Position numbers and translations under genes: made by a program. A DNA stretch of 64,000 nucleotides, from positions 1,253,992-1,317,991 of the forward strand of contig NZ_CP101322.1 of NCBI RefSeq assembly GCF_024300625.1, in the 5' to 3' direction. Shown one piece after another: positions 53,581 to 61,775 of this stretch. The notes under the pieces were generated by a model. That model did no database searches, was not told the origin of the DNA, and saw nothing but the letters and a program-made list of their open reading frames with translations. Source of the DNA: Halovivax gelatinilyticus. Its GTDB lineage: Archaea; Halobacteriota; Halobacteria; Halobacteriales; Natrialbaceae. Every line of letters begins with the position of its first letter. Position 1 is the stretch's first letter.

Positions 53581-53606
53581 GTATATATAACTTGCCCGTA
53601 ATATAC
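53581..53606 (-). promoter_or_regulatory. Promoter of scaffold B
   Basis: On the minus strand GTATATTACGGGCAAG is followed by GTTATATATAC, the latter about 50 nt before the ATG at 53531. The TATTACGGG core is shared with the other genes of the cluster. Confidence 0.45.
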
Positions 53607-53823
53607 TTTATCATTTTGTTTGGCTAGGGGAATGAATTATGAAGAGCGCGGAGATTCGGCAGCATCACGTATCTTTCATTTTGTGTTCAGAGAACGATGT
53701 TACGCCTCCAGTCATGGTTTATGTAGTTTCAGAGAACGCAACACCGGTGACTCCCGGTACAATTCGATTGTACGAAAAATGAAGAATAGGCCAGAACCGT
53801 CGGTAGGCTGTCCGAGCGTCGGA

Positions 53824-56800
53824 TCAGGCCCAGATACCGACGATGATCTGGTGGATCGCCGTCACGTCCGCTGGTGTGATCTCGCCATCTCCCGTCAGGT
53901 CACCGCACGCTGGGTTGACGAAGCCTTCGGGGTCGAGGCCGGCAATGTACTGCTGGGTCAACGTTGCGTCGAGTGAGTTCACTTCGCCGTCGCCGTTGAC
54001 GTCACCCGGAAGCGCACAGTCCGTTCCGACTTGCAGCGATCCCGCGAGGTACTCCGCCGGCTCGACGACGCTCTCTTCGTCGTTAAGCTGCGTGTTCTCC
54101 TCGACGAAGAAAAGATCGGTCGAGTCGCCGTCCTCGCCGACAGCCTCGAACGAGAGTTCAGCCAGCGTCGGTGCGTCGACGCCGCTCGCCTGACTCATCG
54201 CCAGTCCGAGTACGCCGTCGTCATCGTCGTTGACGACCGGGTCGTTCAGGTCGACGCCCTCTGCGCCGACGAACTCGAAGACGTCCGCGTCGTAGTGGAT
54301 TTCGGCCTGGTAGCCAGCGATGTTCGCCAGGTCCGTATCGAGTTCGACCGTCGCAACATCGCCTTCGGCTGCACTCGCCTCACCGAGACGGACGAAGCCT
54401 TCCGCCGGCTCGTCCTCAGCGTCGACCGTCACCGCTGCCGTATCGCTGTCGTCTTCGCTGCTGACCGTGAGGTCGCCGCTACCGGCGTCACCGGCCTGCG
54501 TGTTCCACGTGAGAGAAATCTCGGTCGAATCGCCGAGATCGAGCGAGACCGCTTCGGAGTCGACGACCGCGCCGTCGAAGTCCGCGAGTTCGATCGTCTG
54601 CTCGACGACGTCAGCCGCGAGCGGGTCGTCGGGTTCCTCGACGTGTTCGACTTCGACGTCGACGACGAGGTCCTCACCTTCGGTCACCGGGGAGTTGGTC
54701 TCGAGGATCGAAACCTCGAACTCACCGTCTTCCGGCGGCTCGGGTTCGCCATCAACGAGGTACTCGATCGAGTTTACCAGCACCGCGACCGACTCGTCGG
54801 TCACGTCGCTGGCGCTGACGTACTCGCTCAGACCTGACGAGGCCGCGAGTACCGTCGCACTCGAATCGTCGACCGCCAGTCCGCTACCGACCGACGTGCC
54901 GTCGACCGTCACGCCCGCGATCACGTCGAACGACGTGCCCGTCATCCACGCGTGATCGGCGTACTGATCCGTGTGGATCGGGATCTCGTCGCCGAGACCG
55001 TCGACGATCTCGTGTGACTGCTCGACGCTGTAGTACGGACCGTCCGCACCCTGCGAGAAGTCCTCGTCCACGCCGTCGACGTCGTTGCTGACGCTGGCGA
55101 ACTGCGTCACGCCGTTTGCGTCACCCGCCGACTCTTCGTACATGTCCAGGTAGATGACGCCCACGTCGTCGCCGCTCGTCGCGTCCACGAAGTCACCGAC
55201 GTTCGAACTGTCGATGGTCTGGACGACGAAGACGTCGTGCTCGGCGTCGAGTGCTTCGGATGACGAAAGCGTCTCGACGAAGACATCCTCACCGGTCGCA
55301 TCGTCGAGCAGACTCGCGACGTTGCCCGCGTAAGAGCCGTCGCCGATCACGCCGACTGCGGCGAACTCTTCGAGTTCGGCGAGCGAGAAGTCCGCCGTCA
55401 CCGTCTCGCCCTCGCCGACGCTCACGGTCTGACTGTCCGACTCGTAGCCGAACGCCTCGGCGGTCACGTCGTACGTGTCAGCGAGGACGCTCAGTTCGTA
55501 GTTACCGTTCGCGTCCGTCTCGTCGCTCGAACTGCCCGCCGAGACGGTCGCGCCTTCGATCGCCGCACCAGTATCGTCGGTCACCGTTCCCTGGATGATT
55601 CCGGGGTCGGCGCCGACCGCTGCCACGGCCGCGTGCAGGTCGACGATACCGGTCCCGTAGCGCGAATCGCGCTCGGTGTCGGGGTTGTAGTGCATCGCGC
55701 TGTTCGGGTCCCAGAAGTCCGGCTTCCAGGCCGTATCCATCATAATATCCTGGACGTCCCAGGGGTCTAGCGCATCGTTCGTCGAGAGGATCGCCGTTGC
55801 CACGCCTGCTTTGTGTGGCGAGGACATCGACGTGCCCGACATCTGCTGGTAGCCGCCACCAGGCTGGGCACTCACAACGGCCGCTCCGGGAGCCGCGACG
55901 TCAGGCGTGATGAACGAGCCGGCCGGCCAGTGGCTCATCCAGTTACCGCCGAAGTCGCCTTCCTGTAGGAGCGTACCGCCGGAGAAGCTGGTCACCTGCA
56001 GGTTTTCGTTGGTCGCACCGCTTGCGATCGAGTCGTACGGCGCACCGGGCGAACCTGACGTTCCCTCACCGTCGTTGCCGATGGAGGAAACGACGAGCGT
56101 ACCGGCGTCCATCGAATTGTAGACGACGTCGACGTACGAGCCGGTGATAGGTCCGCCAAGACTCAGGTTAATTACGTCGGAGTCGGTGTCGACGGCGAAC
56201 TGGAACGACTCCATAATCGCGGCGCCCTGACATCCGGATCCAGTACACACTCGAACGTTCGCGAGTTCGGCGTCAGGAGCGACACCGATCGCCGTTCCGG
56301 AATCGGCACCGCCGGCAATCGTGCCGCTCACGTGCGTTCCGTGTCCGTGGTTGTCGACTGGCGTCGACGAACCGCCGACCGGATCGGACCAGCCGTCTTC
56401 GGCGGCGAGTTCGATGTCCGGGTGATCGGCGTCGACGCCGGTATCGGCAACGACGACGCGGACGTTCTCCCCGGTCGCACCGAAGTCGCCCCAGGCTTCT
56501 GGGACGTTGATCTGCTCGAGCCCGTACGTGTAGCTCTGCTGTGGATCGACGTCGTTTTCGACGTCGACCGGCTCGGGCGCGTCGACGGTGAGGTGTGGCT
56601 CGATCGATTCGATGCCGTCGATCTCCGCGAGTTCCTCTACGCTCACTCGGTCGAGGTCCGCCGTCACGTGAATCGAGTTTCGGATCCAGAACGTGTCCTC
56701 GACGTCGACCGCGTCGTATCGGTCGAGTTCGCTTATGACCGGCTCCTGAGCCAGATCAGCTTGCGTCTTGAGCGCATCGATCACTGCATCCGAATCCCCC

Positions 56801-57027
56801 TGTCGATCGGTCTCTGCGATGTCAGGGAGGAACAAGAACAGTTCCGTTTCGCCGGTTTCGTCGTAGAGCGATTCGTCGATATCCGTCGTCACTGCGTCGC
56901 CGGATGCTGACTGTACCGATGTCGTGGTGAGATCGTCACCCGACGCCATCCCGATCGGGGCGAATACCGCACCCGTCATCAGAATAGCCAGCGTTACCGC
57001 GAGCAGTTGTTTATGTGCTGACTTCAT
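53824..57027 (-). CDS. Secreted subtilase with ThuA-like, CARDB-like, cohesin and dockerin domains (protease B)
   Basis: A 1067-residue paralogue of protease A. Signal peptide 1-29; propeptide-like 50-150; S8 domain with Asp195, His229, Asn318 and Ser400 (ADTGVDADHPD, NHGHGTHVSG, SIGNDGEG, SGTSMSSPH); carboxypeptidase-regulatory-like domain 477-549; ThuA-like domain 557-760; an extra CARDB-like domain (770-870) absent from protease A; cohesin-like module 877-1000; dockerin loops 1009-1020 and 1043-1054 with C1004 and C1041 outside them. A TATA box CTTATATTAGGG lies at 57072-57083. It is probably secreted by Sec and fixed at the cell surface by dockerin binding. All catalytic residues are present, so it should be active. 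Confidence 0.93.
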   Translation of the reverse strand: MKSAHKQLLAVTLAILMTGAVFAPIGMASGDDLTTTSVQSASGDAVTTDIDESLYDETGETELFLFLPDIAETDRQGDSDAVIDALKTQADLAQEPVISELDRYDAVDVEDTFWIRNSIHVTADLDRVSVEELAEIDGIESIEPHLTVDAPEPVDVENDVDPQQSYTYGLEQINVPEAWGDFGATGENVRVVVADTGVDADHPDIELAAEDGWSDPVGGSSTPVDNHGHGTHVSGTIAGGADSGTAIGVAPDAELANVRVCTGSGCQGAAIMESFQFAVDTDSDVINLSLGGPITGSYVDVVYNSMDAGTLVVSSIGNDGEGTSGSPGAPYDSIASGATNENLQVTSFSGGTLLQEGDFGGNWMSHWPAGSFITPDVAAPGAAVVSAQPGGGYQQMSGTSMSSPHKAGVATAILSTNDALDPWDVQDIMMDTAWKPDFWDPNSAMHYNPDTERDSRYGTGIVDLHAAVAAVGADPGIIQGTVTDDTGAAIEGATVSAGSSSDETDANGNYELSVLADTYDVTAEAFGYESDSQTVSVGEGETVTADFSLAELEEFAAVGVIGDGSYAGNVASLLDDATGEDVFVETLSSSEALDAEHDVFVVQTIDSSNVGDFVDATSGDDVGVIYLDMYEESAGDANGVTQFASVSNDVDGVDEDFSQGADGPYYSVEQSHEIVDGLGDEIPIHTDQYADHAWMTGTSFDVIAGVTVDGTSVGSGLAVDDSSATVLAASSGLSEYVSASDVTDESVAVLVNSIEYLVDGEPEPPEDGEFEVSILETNSPVTEGEDLVVDVEVEHVEEPDDPLAADVVEQTIELADFDGAVVDSEAVSLDLGDSTEISLTWNTQAGDAGSGDLTVSSEDDSDTAAVTVDAEDEPAEGFVRLGEASAAEGDVATVELDTDLANIAGYQAEIHYDADVFEFVGAEGVDLNDPVVNDDDDGVLGLAMSQASGVDAPTLAELSFEAVGEDGDSTDLFFVEENTQLNDEESVVEPAEYLAGSLQVGTDCALPGDVNGDGEVNSLDATLTQQYIAGLDPEGFVNPACGDLTGDGEITPADVTAIHQIIVGIWA

Positions 57028-57071
57028 TGTTGTAGCTATATCTCAAGCCCATTTACTCAATGTGAAGTTGT

Positions 57072-57083
57072 CCCTAATATAAG
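57072..57083 (-). promoter_or_regulatory. Promoter of protease B
   Basis: CTTATATTAGGG on the minus strand, about 45-56 nt before the ATG at 57027, predicts a leader of roughly 20 nt. It is embedded in an AT-rich stretch (57030-57110). Confidence 0.5.
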
Positions 57084-57325
57084 TTTTTACAGTATTTTGA
57101 GACTAGTATTTTACCAGCTCGCCCGGGTAATATTTCGTGGTAGACCCTCACACCGCACACCCCGGCCGGGAAGGACCAATCCACTCGCTCCCCACTATCG
57201 AGCTGGTCGTGACGAGCCGAACGTAACCATCAACTTACTTACAGAAAAATATTCGAGCGAACGTAGAGGACTACCCCCACTCGCACGGACAGTAGCCAGC
57301 CGACGACCGTGGCGAGTAGCGCAGG

Positions 57326-58534
57326 TCACTCGATCCGAGCGTCGACGACGACGTGAACGACGCCGGCGCTATGCGTCTTCACGCGCCTGCGTGCGTCCAC
57401 TGTGAACGTCTTTCCAGCGTCCTCGATGGCTCGGTCGAGTCGGTCGAGCGGACCTTCCCACAGCGCGTCTTCGTGGACGGCCTCGTGATAGTGGACGGTT
57501 CCCCCGGGAACGACCGCCTCTAGGGCCGCCGGGAGGTAGGTAGCGGCCGTCTGTTCTCGCCACTCCGCGTGCTGACTCTCGACGTCGCGGCCCTCATCGG
57601 CATCGATGCCGTAATACCCCATGACGACGCGGTCGGCGTCGACGGTCCTCGCAACGTCCCGACAGTCGGCGTTGTACGCCGCGATGCGATCCGTCACGTC
57701 GTTTCTGACCGCGTTCTCGAGCAAGTATCGAAAGGCGGTCGGATTCGCCTCGGTCGCCGTCACGTGTGCGCCGGCCCGAGCCATCGGAAGCGTGAAATAG
57801 CCGATTCCGGCGAACATATCGAAGACCCGCTCGGCGGCGTCTAACCCGCCTTCGCCGGCCGAATCCGCGGTGGCTGACACCTCACCGGAATCCGAAACAG
57901 GATCCAAATCGGCATTCGCCGATCCAGAAACGACCCGACCCATTCGGACGCGTTCGGCCTGATTTCCTGGCGAAAACATGACCGCTGCGGGATCGAGTCC
58001 GTACGCCGTGCCGTGTTCGACATGGACCGTCTCCGTCTCTCGCTCGCCAGCAAGGTGGCGCGTTCGTGGCTCCCGGAAGGGGCCGCCGATTCCCTCGTCG
58101 GCCAGCACGGTCTCGGCGTCGCCGTGGAGTTCCAAAAGCGCCTCAGCGACCGCCCCCTCGTCCGGGCAATCGGACGGAATCGTGACGAGGACGACCGACC
58201 CGATCACGGCCCACGAGCCGGGTGCCCGCGCCCGTTCCGCCTCGCTCCATCCCCGTTCGGCGAGCATCGCGTCGAGATTCGTCGGCCGAAACGTCGGCTC
58301 GACCTGCCGAACGACGCGGTCGATCCGGGTCTCTGCGGGCGGCTCCGTCACCGGAAGCGCCGTTCGCTCGTCGTCGAACGACCGCACCGCCCGCCGATCG
58401 TCGTAGATCCCTTCCGCGCGAAGCGATTCGATCGCAATCTCCGTGCGAGCCTTCGGAACGACGGCCGCGAGTGGGTTTTCGCCGGTTGACTCCGACGGAT
58501 CGATATCGGCGTCCGAATCCGTATTCTTACTCAT
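57326..58534 (-). CDS. taw2: Class I tRNA methyltransferase-fold enzyme, Taw2-like
   Basis: A 402-residue COG2520-type protein. VMFSPGNQAERVRMG and DMFAGIGYFTLPMARAGAHVTATEANPTA are the SAM-binding core shared by Trm5 and TYW2/Taw2. At the motif IV position the sequence is VMGYYG rather than the NLP typical of Trm5 methyltransferases, which points to Taw2, the enzyme that moves an aminocarboxypropyl group from SAM to the wyosine base at position 37 of tRNA-Phe. The start overlaps the nmd3 stop by 8 nt, so they are co-transcribed. A Trm5 role is the alternative. Confidence 0.85.
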   Translation of the reverse strand: MSKNTDSDADIDPSESTGENPLAAVVPKARTEIAIESLRAEGIYDDRRAVRSFDDERTALPVTEPPAETRIDRVVRQVEPTFRPTNLDAMLAERGWSEAERARAPGSWAVIGSVVLVTIPSDCPDEGAVAEALLELHGDAETVLADEGIGGPFREPRTRHLAGERETETVHVEHGTAYGLDPAAVMFSPGNQAERVRMGRVVSGSANADLDPVSDSGEVSATADSAGEGGLDAAERVFDMFAGIGYFTLPMARAGAHVTATEANPTAFRYLLENAVRNDVTDRIAAYNADCRDVARTVDADRVVMGYYGIDADEGRDVESQHAEWREQTAATYLPAALEAVVPGGTVHYHEAVHEDALWEGPLDRLDRAIEDAGKTFTVDARRRVKTHSAGVVHVVVDARIE

Positions 58535-59657
58535 CGCTCTCTTCAGGCGGCAGGACGTGCAGGCCGGCGCGACTCTTCAGTACGGGTACCGTCTCGGCCT
58601 CCGGATCGACGTACGCCGGCCGGGCGATCGTCTTCGCCTCGTACGTCTCGGGGTCTAGCACCTGGATCGAGTGTTCGTCTTCGACTGTGACCACCGTCGT
58701 CTCCTCCCCGTCGTCGCGCGTCCCCAGCCGCCGGGCCTCGGGTGCGATCCCTTCCTCGTACGACGCCTCGTATCGCTCGCCGGTCCGCAGCCGAACGCCC
58801 TTGAGGTTGCCGCGGGCGCTTCTGACGAGGACCGGACCATCGTCGTCGTCAGCGAGGTCGATCACCTCGCCCGGGACGTACGGCGGGAGCCTGACCGCGA
58901 AGGTGACGCGGTACACTTCGTTTCCGTCCTCGTCTTCCGTAACGAGCGTCTCCGAGTCGGAAACGGTGCCACCGAACTCTTCTCTGACCTTGTTCGCGAC
59001 TTTCTTGCCGATTTTGGTGGTCGAGAGCTTGATGTTCAACCCGTCGTCGACCTCGCCCATCTCGGTGACGAACGCGTTTCGATCGCCGGTGGCCTCCATC
59101 TCCGCGACGACCGCGTTCGCGATCTCCTTCGTCCGGTCGATCTCCGTCGCCGTCGGCGTTCGGTCCGCGGCGCGAAGCTGGACGATGCTCGCGTAGTAGT
59201 TGCCCGCGATTCGACCGCACCGCGTGCAGGTGCCCCGGCCGATCGTCACGGGGACGACGACCGTCTCGTCGACCGGTTCGTCCCTGACCAGTCCGGTGAA
59301 CAGACAGTGCATTCGGATCGTGTTCTGATCGACGTGCTCCGGGTCGACCTGCCAGGCGACGTCGTCGACGTCGACGTGGACCGAAAGCGCCTCCGTGACG
59401 GCGTCGATCGCGACGTCGGTGTAATCGTCGGCGTCGATGTCGACCCACCGGTTTCCGCGTCTAACCGCGCCACATCGCGCGCACACGAGCACCTCAAGCG
59501 TGTCGGGGGCGTCGACGAACTCGAAGTCGTCGAAGTAACACGACTGACAGAGGTCGACCGACGCCGACGGCCGAAGCGGATCGGCTGCCGATTCCTCGGG
59601 CGGCCGATCCGGAACCGGGTCCCCACACCGAGGACAGAACGCGCGTGATTCGCTCAT
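58527..59657 (-). CDS. nmd3: NMD3-family 50S ribosome-associated protein
   Basis: A 376-residue archaeal NMD3 homologue. Four CxxC pairs (CPRCGDP, CQSCY, CARCGAV and CTRCGRI) form two zinc-binding treble clefs in the first 160 residues; the next domains show GDRNAFVTEMGEVDDGLNIKLSTTKIGKKVANKVREEFGG and a C-terminal OB-like barrel. In eukaryotes NMD3 is the 60S export adaptor; in archaea it is presumed to assist large-subunit maturation. It is the first gene of a two-gene operon with the Taw2-like enzyme. Confidence 0.93.
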   Translation of the reverse strand: MSESRAFCPRCGDPVPDRPPEESAADPLRPSASVDLCQSCYFDDFEFVDAPDTLEVLVCARCGAVRRGNRWVDIDADDYTDVAIDAVTEALSVHVDVDDVAWQVDPEHVDQNTIRMHCLFTGLVRDEPVDETVVVPVTIGRGTCTRCGRIAGNYYASIVQLRAADRTPTATEIDRTKEIANAVVAEMEATGDRNAFVTEMGEVDDGLNIKLSTTKIGKKVANKVREEFGGTVSDSETLVTEDEDGNEVYRVTFAVRLPPYVPGEVIDLADDDDGPVLVRSARGNLKGVRLRTGERYEASYEEGIAPEARRLGTRDDGEETTVVTVEDEHSIQVLDPETYEAKTIARPAYVDPEAETVPVLKSRAGLHVLPPEESDE

Positions 59658-59965
59658 TACGCGCCGTTAGGCGTGTATTCGGATAAACGACGCGTTTGAG
59701 GAGTCCGCGTCCGAACGCCGTGGGCACCGGTCCGACCGAACTACGTCAACCACACCCGGAGAGACGTCGAACGACCCCGCGTGAATCTCAGTATCGTGTG
59801 AATTGAATAGTCACAGCCGGCAGTTCGAGAGCGCGTCAGACGTCATACAGTCGAGTGGTTTCCACTCGAAATGAAGGGGTTGCCTGCCGGGTCAATCCCA
59901 CCGGAAATCGAAGCCAGCGGGGACACACCGCGACTTTATTCTGCCGACGGGCGTAGTATCCGGGT
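59658..59965. other. Intergenic region with an 8-bp perfect hairpin
   Basis: About 310 nt between divergent nmd3 and htpX. A perfect inverted repeat TCGAGTGG-TTT-CCACTCGA occupies 59851-59869, about 70 nt before the htpX TATA box. It could be an operator or a terminator-like structure. No gene is visible. Confidence 0.5.
59933..59941 (+). promoter_or_regulatory. htpX TATA box
   Basis: ACTTTATTC is centred about 29 nt before the htpX ATG at 59966, predicting a leaderless or nearly leaderless transcript. Confidence 0.5.
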
Positions 59966-60853
59966 ATGGAATGGACGCCGGACTGGGGACTGCGAGCCCG
60001 GATGGTGCTGACGATGTTCTTACTGTTCGTCCTATACATCGTCTTCGCCGGGTTGATCACCGCCTACACCGGTGGCGGCCTACTCATCTTCGCGATGCTC
60101 TTCGGCGGGTTCTCGGTCGTCCAGTACTACTTCAGCGACACGCTCACCCTGAAGAGCATGGGGGCGAAGACGGTCTCGGCCGACGAGTATCCGCAGCTAC
60201 ACCGGTCGATCGAACGACTCTCCCAGCAGGCCGACCTCCCGAAGCCGACCGTCGCCGTCGTCGACGAGGACGTCCCGAACGCCTTCGCGACCGGGCGCAA
60301 CCAGTCGAACGCCGCCGTCGCCGTGACGACCGGCCTGCTCCGCACGCTCGACCGTGACGAGTTAGACGGCGTCCTGGCGCACGAACTCGCCCACGTGAAA
60401 AATCGCGACATGATGGTGATGACGTTCGCCTCGCTGCTGGCGACGATCGCCTTTATGTTCGTTCGCTGGGGCGCCTTTTTCGGCGGCGGACGCGGTCGCG
60501 GCGGCGGTCGTGGTGGCGGCGGTATCATGGTCGCCATCCTCATCTCGCTCGTCGTCTGGATCATCAGCTACATCCTCATGCGTGCGCTCTCGCGCTACCG
60601 CGAATACTCGGCCGACCGCGGCGCGGCCGCGATCACCGGCAATCCCGGGGCGCTGGCCTCCGCGCTCATCTCGATCTCCGACGGCGTCGACAAGATACCC
60701 GACCGCGACCTGCGAGACGAAGCCGAGATGAACGCCTTCTTCATCATCCCGTTGAAGTCGGGCGTCGTCGGCAAACTGTTCGCGACCCACCCGCCGACGG
60801 AGAAACGCATCGAACAGCTCCGCCAGCTCGAACGCGAGATGGAGACGGTGTAG
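59966..60853 (+). CDS. htpX: HtpX-like membrane zinc metalloprotease
   Basis: A 295-residue M48 protease. Two N-terminal helices (about 12-58), the zinc motif HELAH (139-143) with VKNRD, and a later Glu region (YREYSADRGAAAITGNP) supplying the third ligand are intact; two further helices flank a Gly/Arg-rich loop (GGGRGRGGGRGGGG). It would degrade damaged membrane proteins as part of envelope stress control. The next gene is pspAB, a common partner. The start at 59966 is the family start. Confidence 0.95.
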   Translation: MEWTPDWGLRARMVLTMFLLFVLYIVFAGLITAYTGGGLLIFAMLFGGFSVVQYYFSDTLTLKSMGAKTVSADEYPQLHRSIERLSQQADLPKPTVAVVDEDVPNAFATGRNQSNAAVAVTTGLLRTLDRDELDGVLAHELAHVKNRDMMVMTFASLLATIAFMFVRWGAFFGGGRGRGGGRGGGGIMVAILISLVVWIISYILMRALSRYREYSADRGAAAITGNPGALASALISISDGVDKIPDRDLRDEAEMNAFFIIPLKSGVVGKLFATHPPTEKRIEQLRQLEREMETV

Positions 60854-60958
60854 CTTGACTTCGGCGAAATTTCCCGTGAACAGTCGGACGTACACGCCAC
60901 CGCTCGGGTAGCAACGGTTTCGCGTACGCTTTTGTCGACCCGACTCCCACGTGGACGT

Positions 60959-61591
60959 ATGGGACTGCTCGACGGATTGCGCGCCGCGCTCGGGTTACGC
61001 GCGGAAGCCGATGCGCGCCGAGACGCCGACCCGGAGGATCTCTTCGGTATGAGCACCGCCTACCTGACGATGCACGCCGAACTCGGGTACGAGTCGACTG
61101 GCGAGGGCGCGCTCTGTTTCTCCGGCGTCGACGCCAGCGGCTTTCACGACACCATCGACGAGGTCGAGGCCATCCTCGAAGCCGGTCGCGAGGAGACGGG
61201 AACTGACTTCGCGGTGACCGACGATTCGCACGGCTACCAGTGGGTCGTCCTCGAAGACGACGACCCCGAGGACCTGGTGACGAGCATGCACTTCGCCGCG
61301 GACACCTTCGTCGAGAACGGCTACGGCTCGCGGCTGCTGGCGGCGGTCTTCGGCTACGAGAAGCGAGCGCGACAGAGCGGTCGCGGCGGCGATGACGGTC
61401 GCGCCTACTGGATCTACTCCTTCCGACGCGGCGCGTTCTACCCGTTCGCGCCCCGCCCCGGCCGCGAACGCGATTCGAGCGCGGAGTTCAAGCTCGAATC
61501 CGTGCTCGACGGCGAACTCCAGATCGAATCGGAGACGGAGTACTGGTACCCCCTCTGGCCGAGTTCGGACGGCAGACATCCCTGGGAGTAA
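60959..61591 (+). CDS. pspAB: PspA-associated protein PspAB
   Basis: A 210-residue soluble protein. MGLLDGLRAALGLRAEADARRDADPEDLFGMSTAYLTMHAELGYES is the PspAB start; DSHGYQWVVLEDDDPEDLVTSMHFAADTFVENGYGSRLLAAVF and GAFYPFAPRPGRERDSSAEFKLESVLDGEL follow. In archaea and actinobacteria this family is linked to PspA envelope-stress proteins and sits next to htpX, as here. There is no pspA in the window. The start at 60959 is preferred to one 27 nt upstream. Confidence 0.88.
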   Translation: MGLLDGLRAALGLRAEADARRDADPEDLFGMSTAYLTMHAELGYESTGEGALCFSGVDASGFHDTIDEVEAILEAGREETGTDFAVTDDSHGYQWVVLEDDDPEDLVTSMHFAADTFVENGYGSRLLAAVFGYEKRARQSGRGGDDGRAYWIYSFRRGAFYPFAPRPGRERDSSAEFKLESVLDGELQIESETEYWYPLWPSSDGRHPWE

Positions 61592-61745
61592 GAGACTGAT
61601 CATACGTTCGCTCATCGAGTCCGCTCTGGTTCGATTGCGCGCTCGTTCTCGTGACTTCCCTTCCTCCTACGTAAACCGTCGGAATCGATCGACGTCAGTC
61701 GTCCGTCATCCGGCACTTTCACTTTCACTTCCCTGTTAACGAGGG

Positions 61746-61752
61746 TTTATAC
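61746..61752 (+). promoter_or_regulatory. radA TATA box
   Basis: TTTATAC, 24-30 nt before the radA ATG at 61776, gives a leaderless transcript typical of haloarchaeal radA. Confidence 0.6.
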
Positions 61753-61775
61753 CCGGTCCGGGAAAAGCGGTGTGT

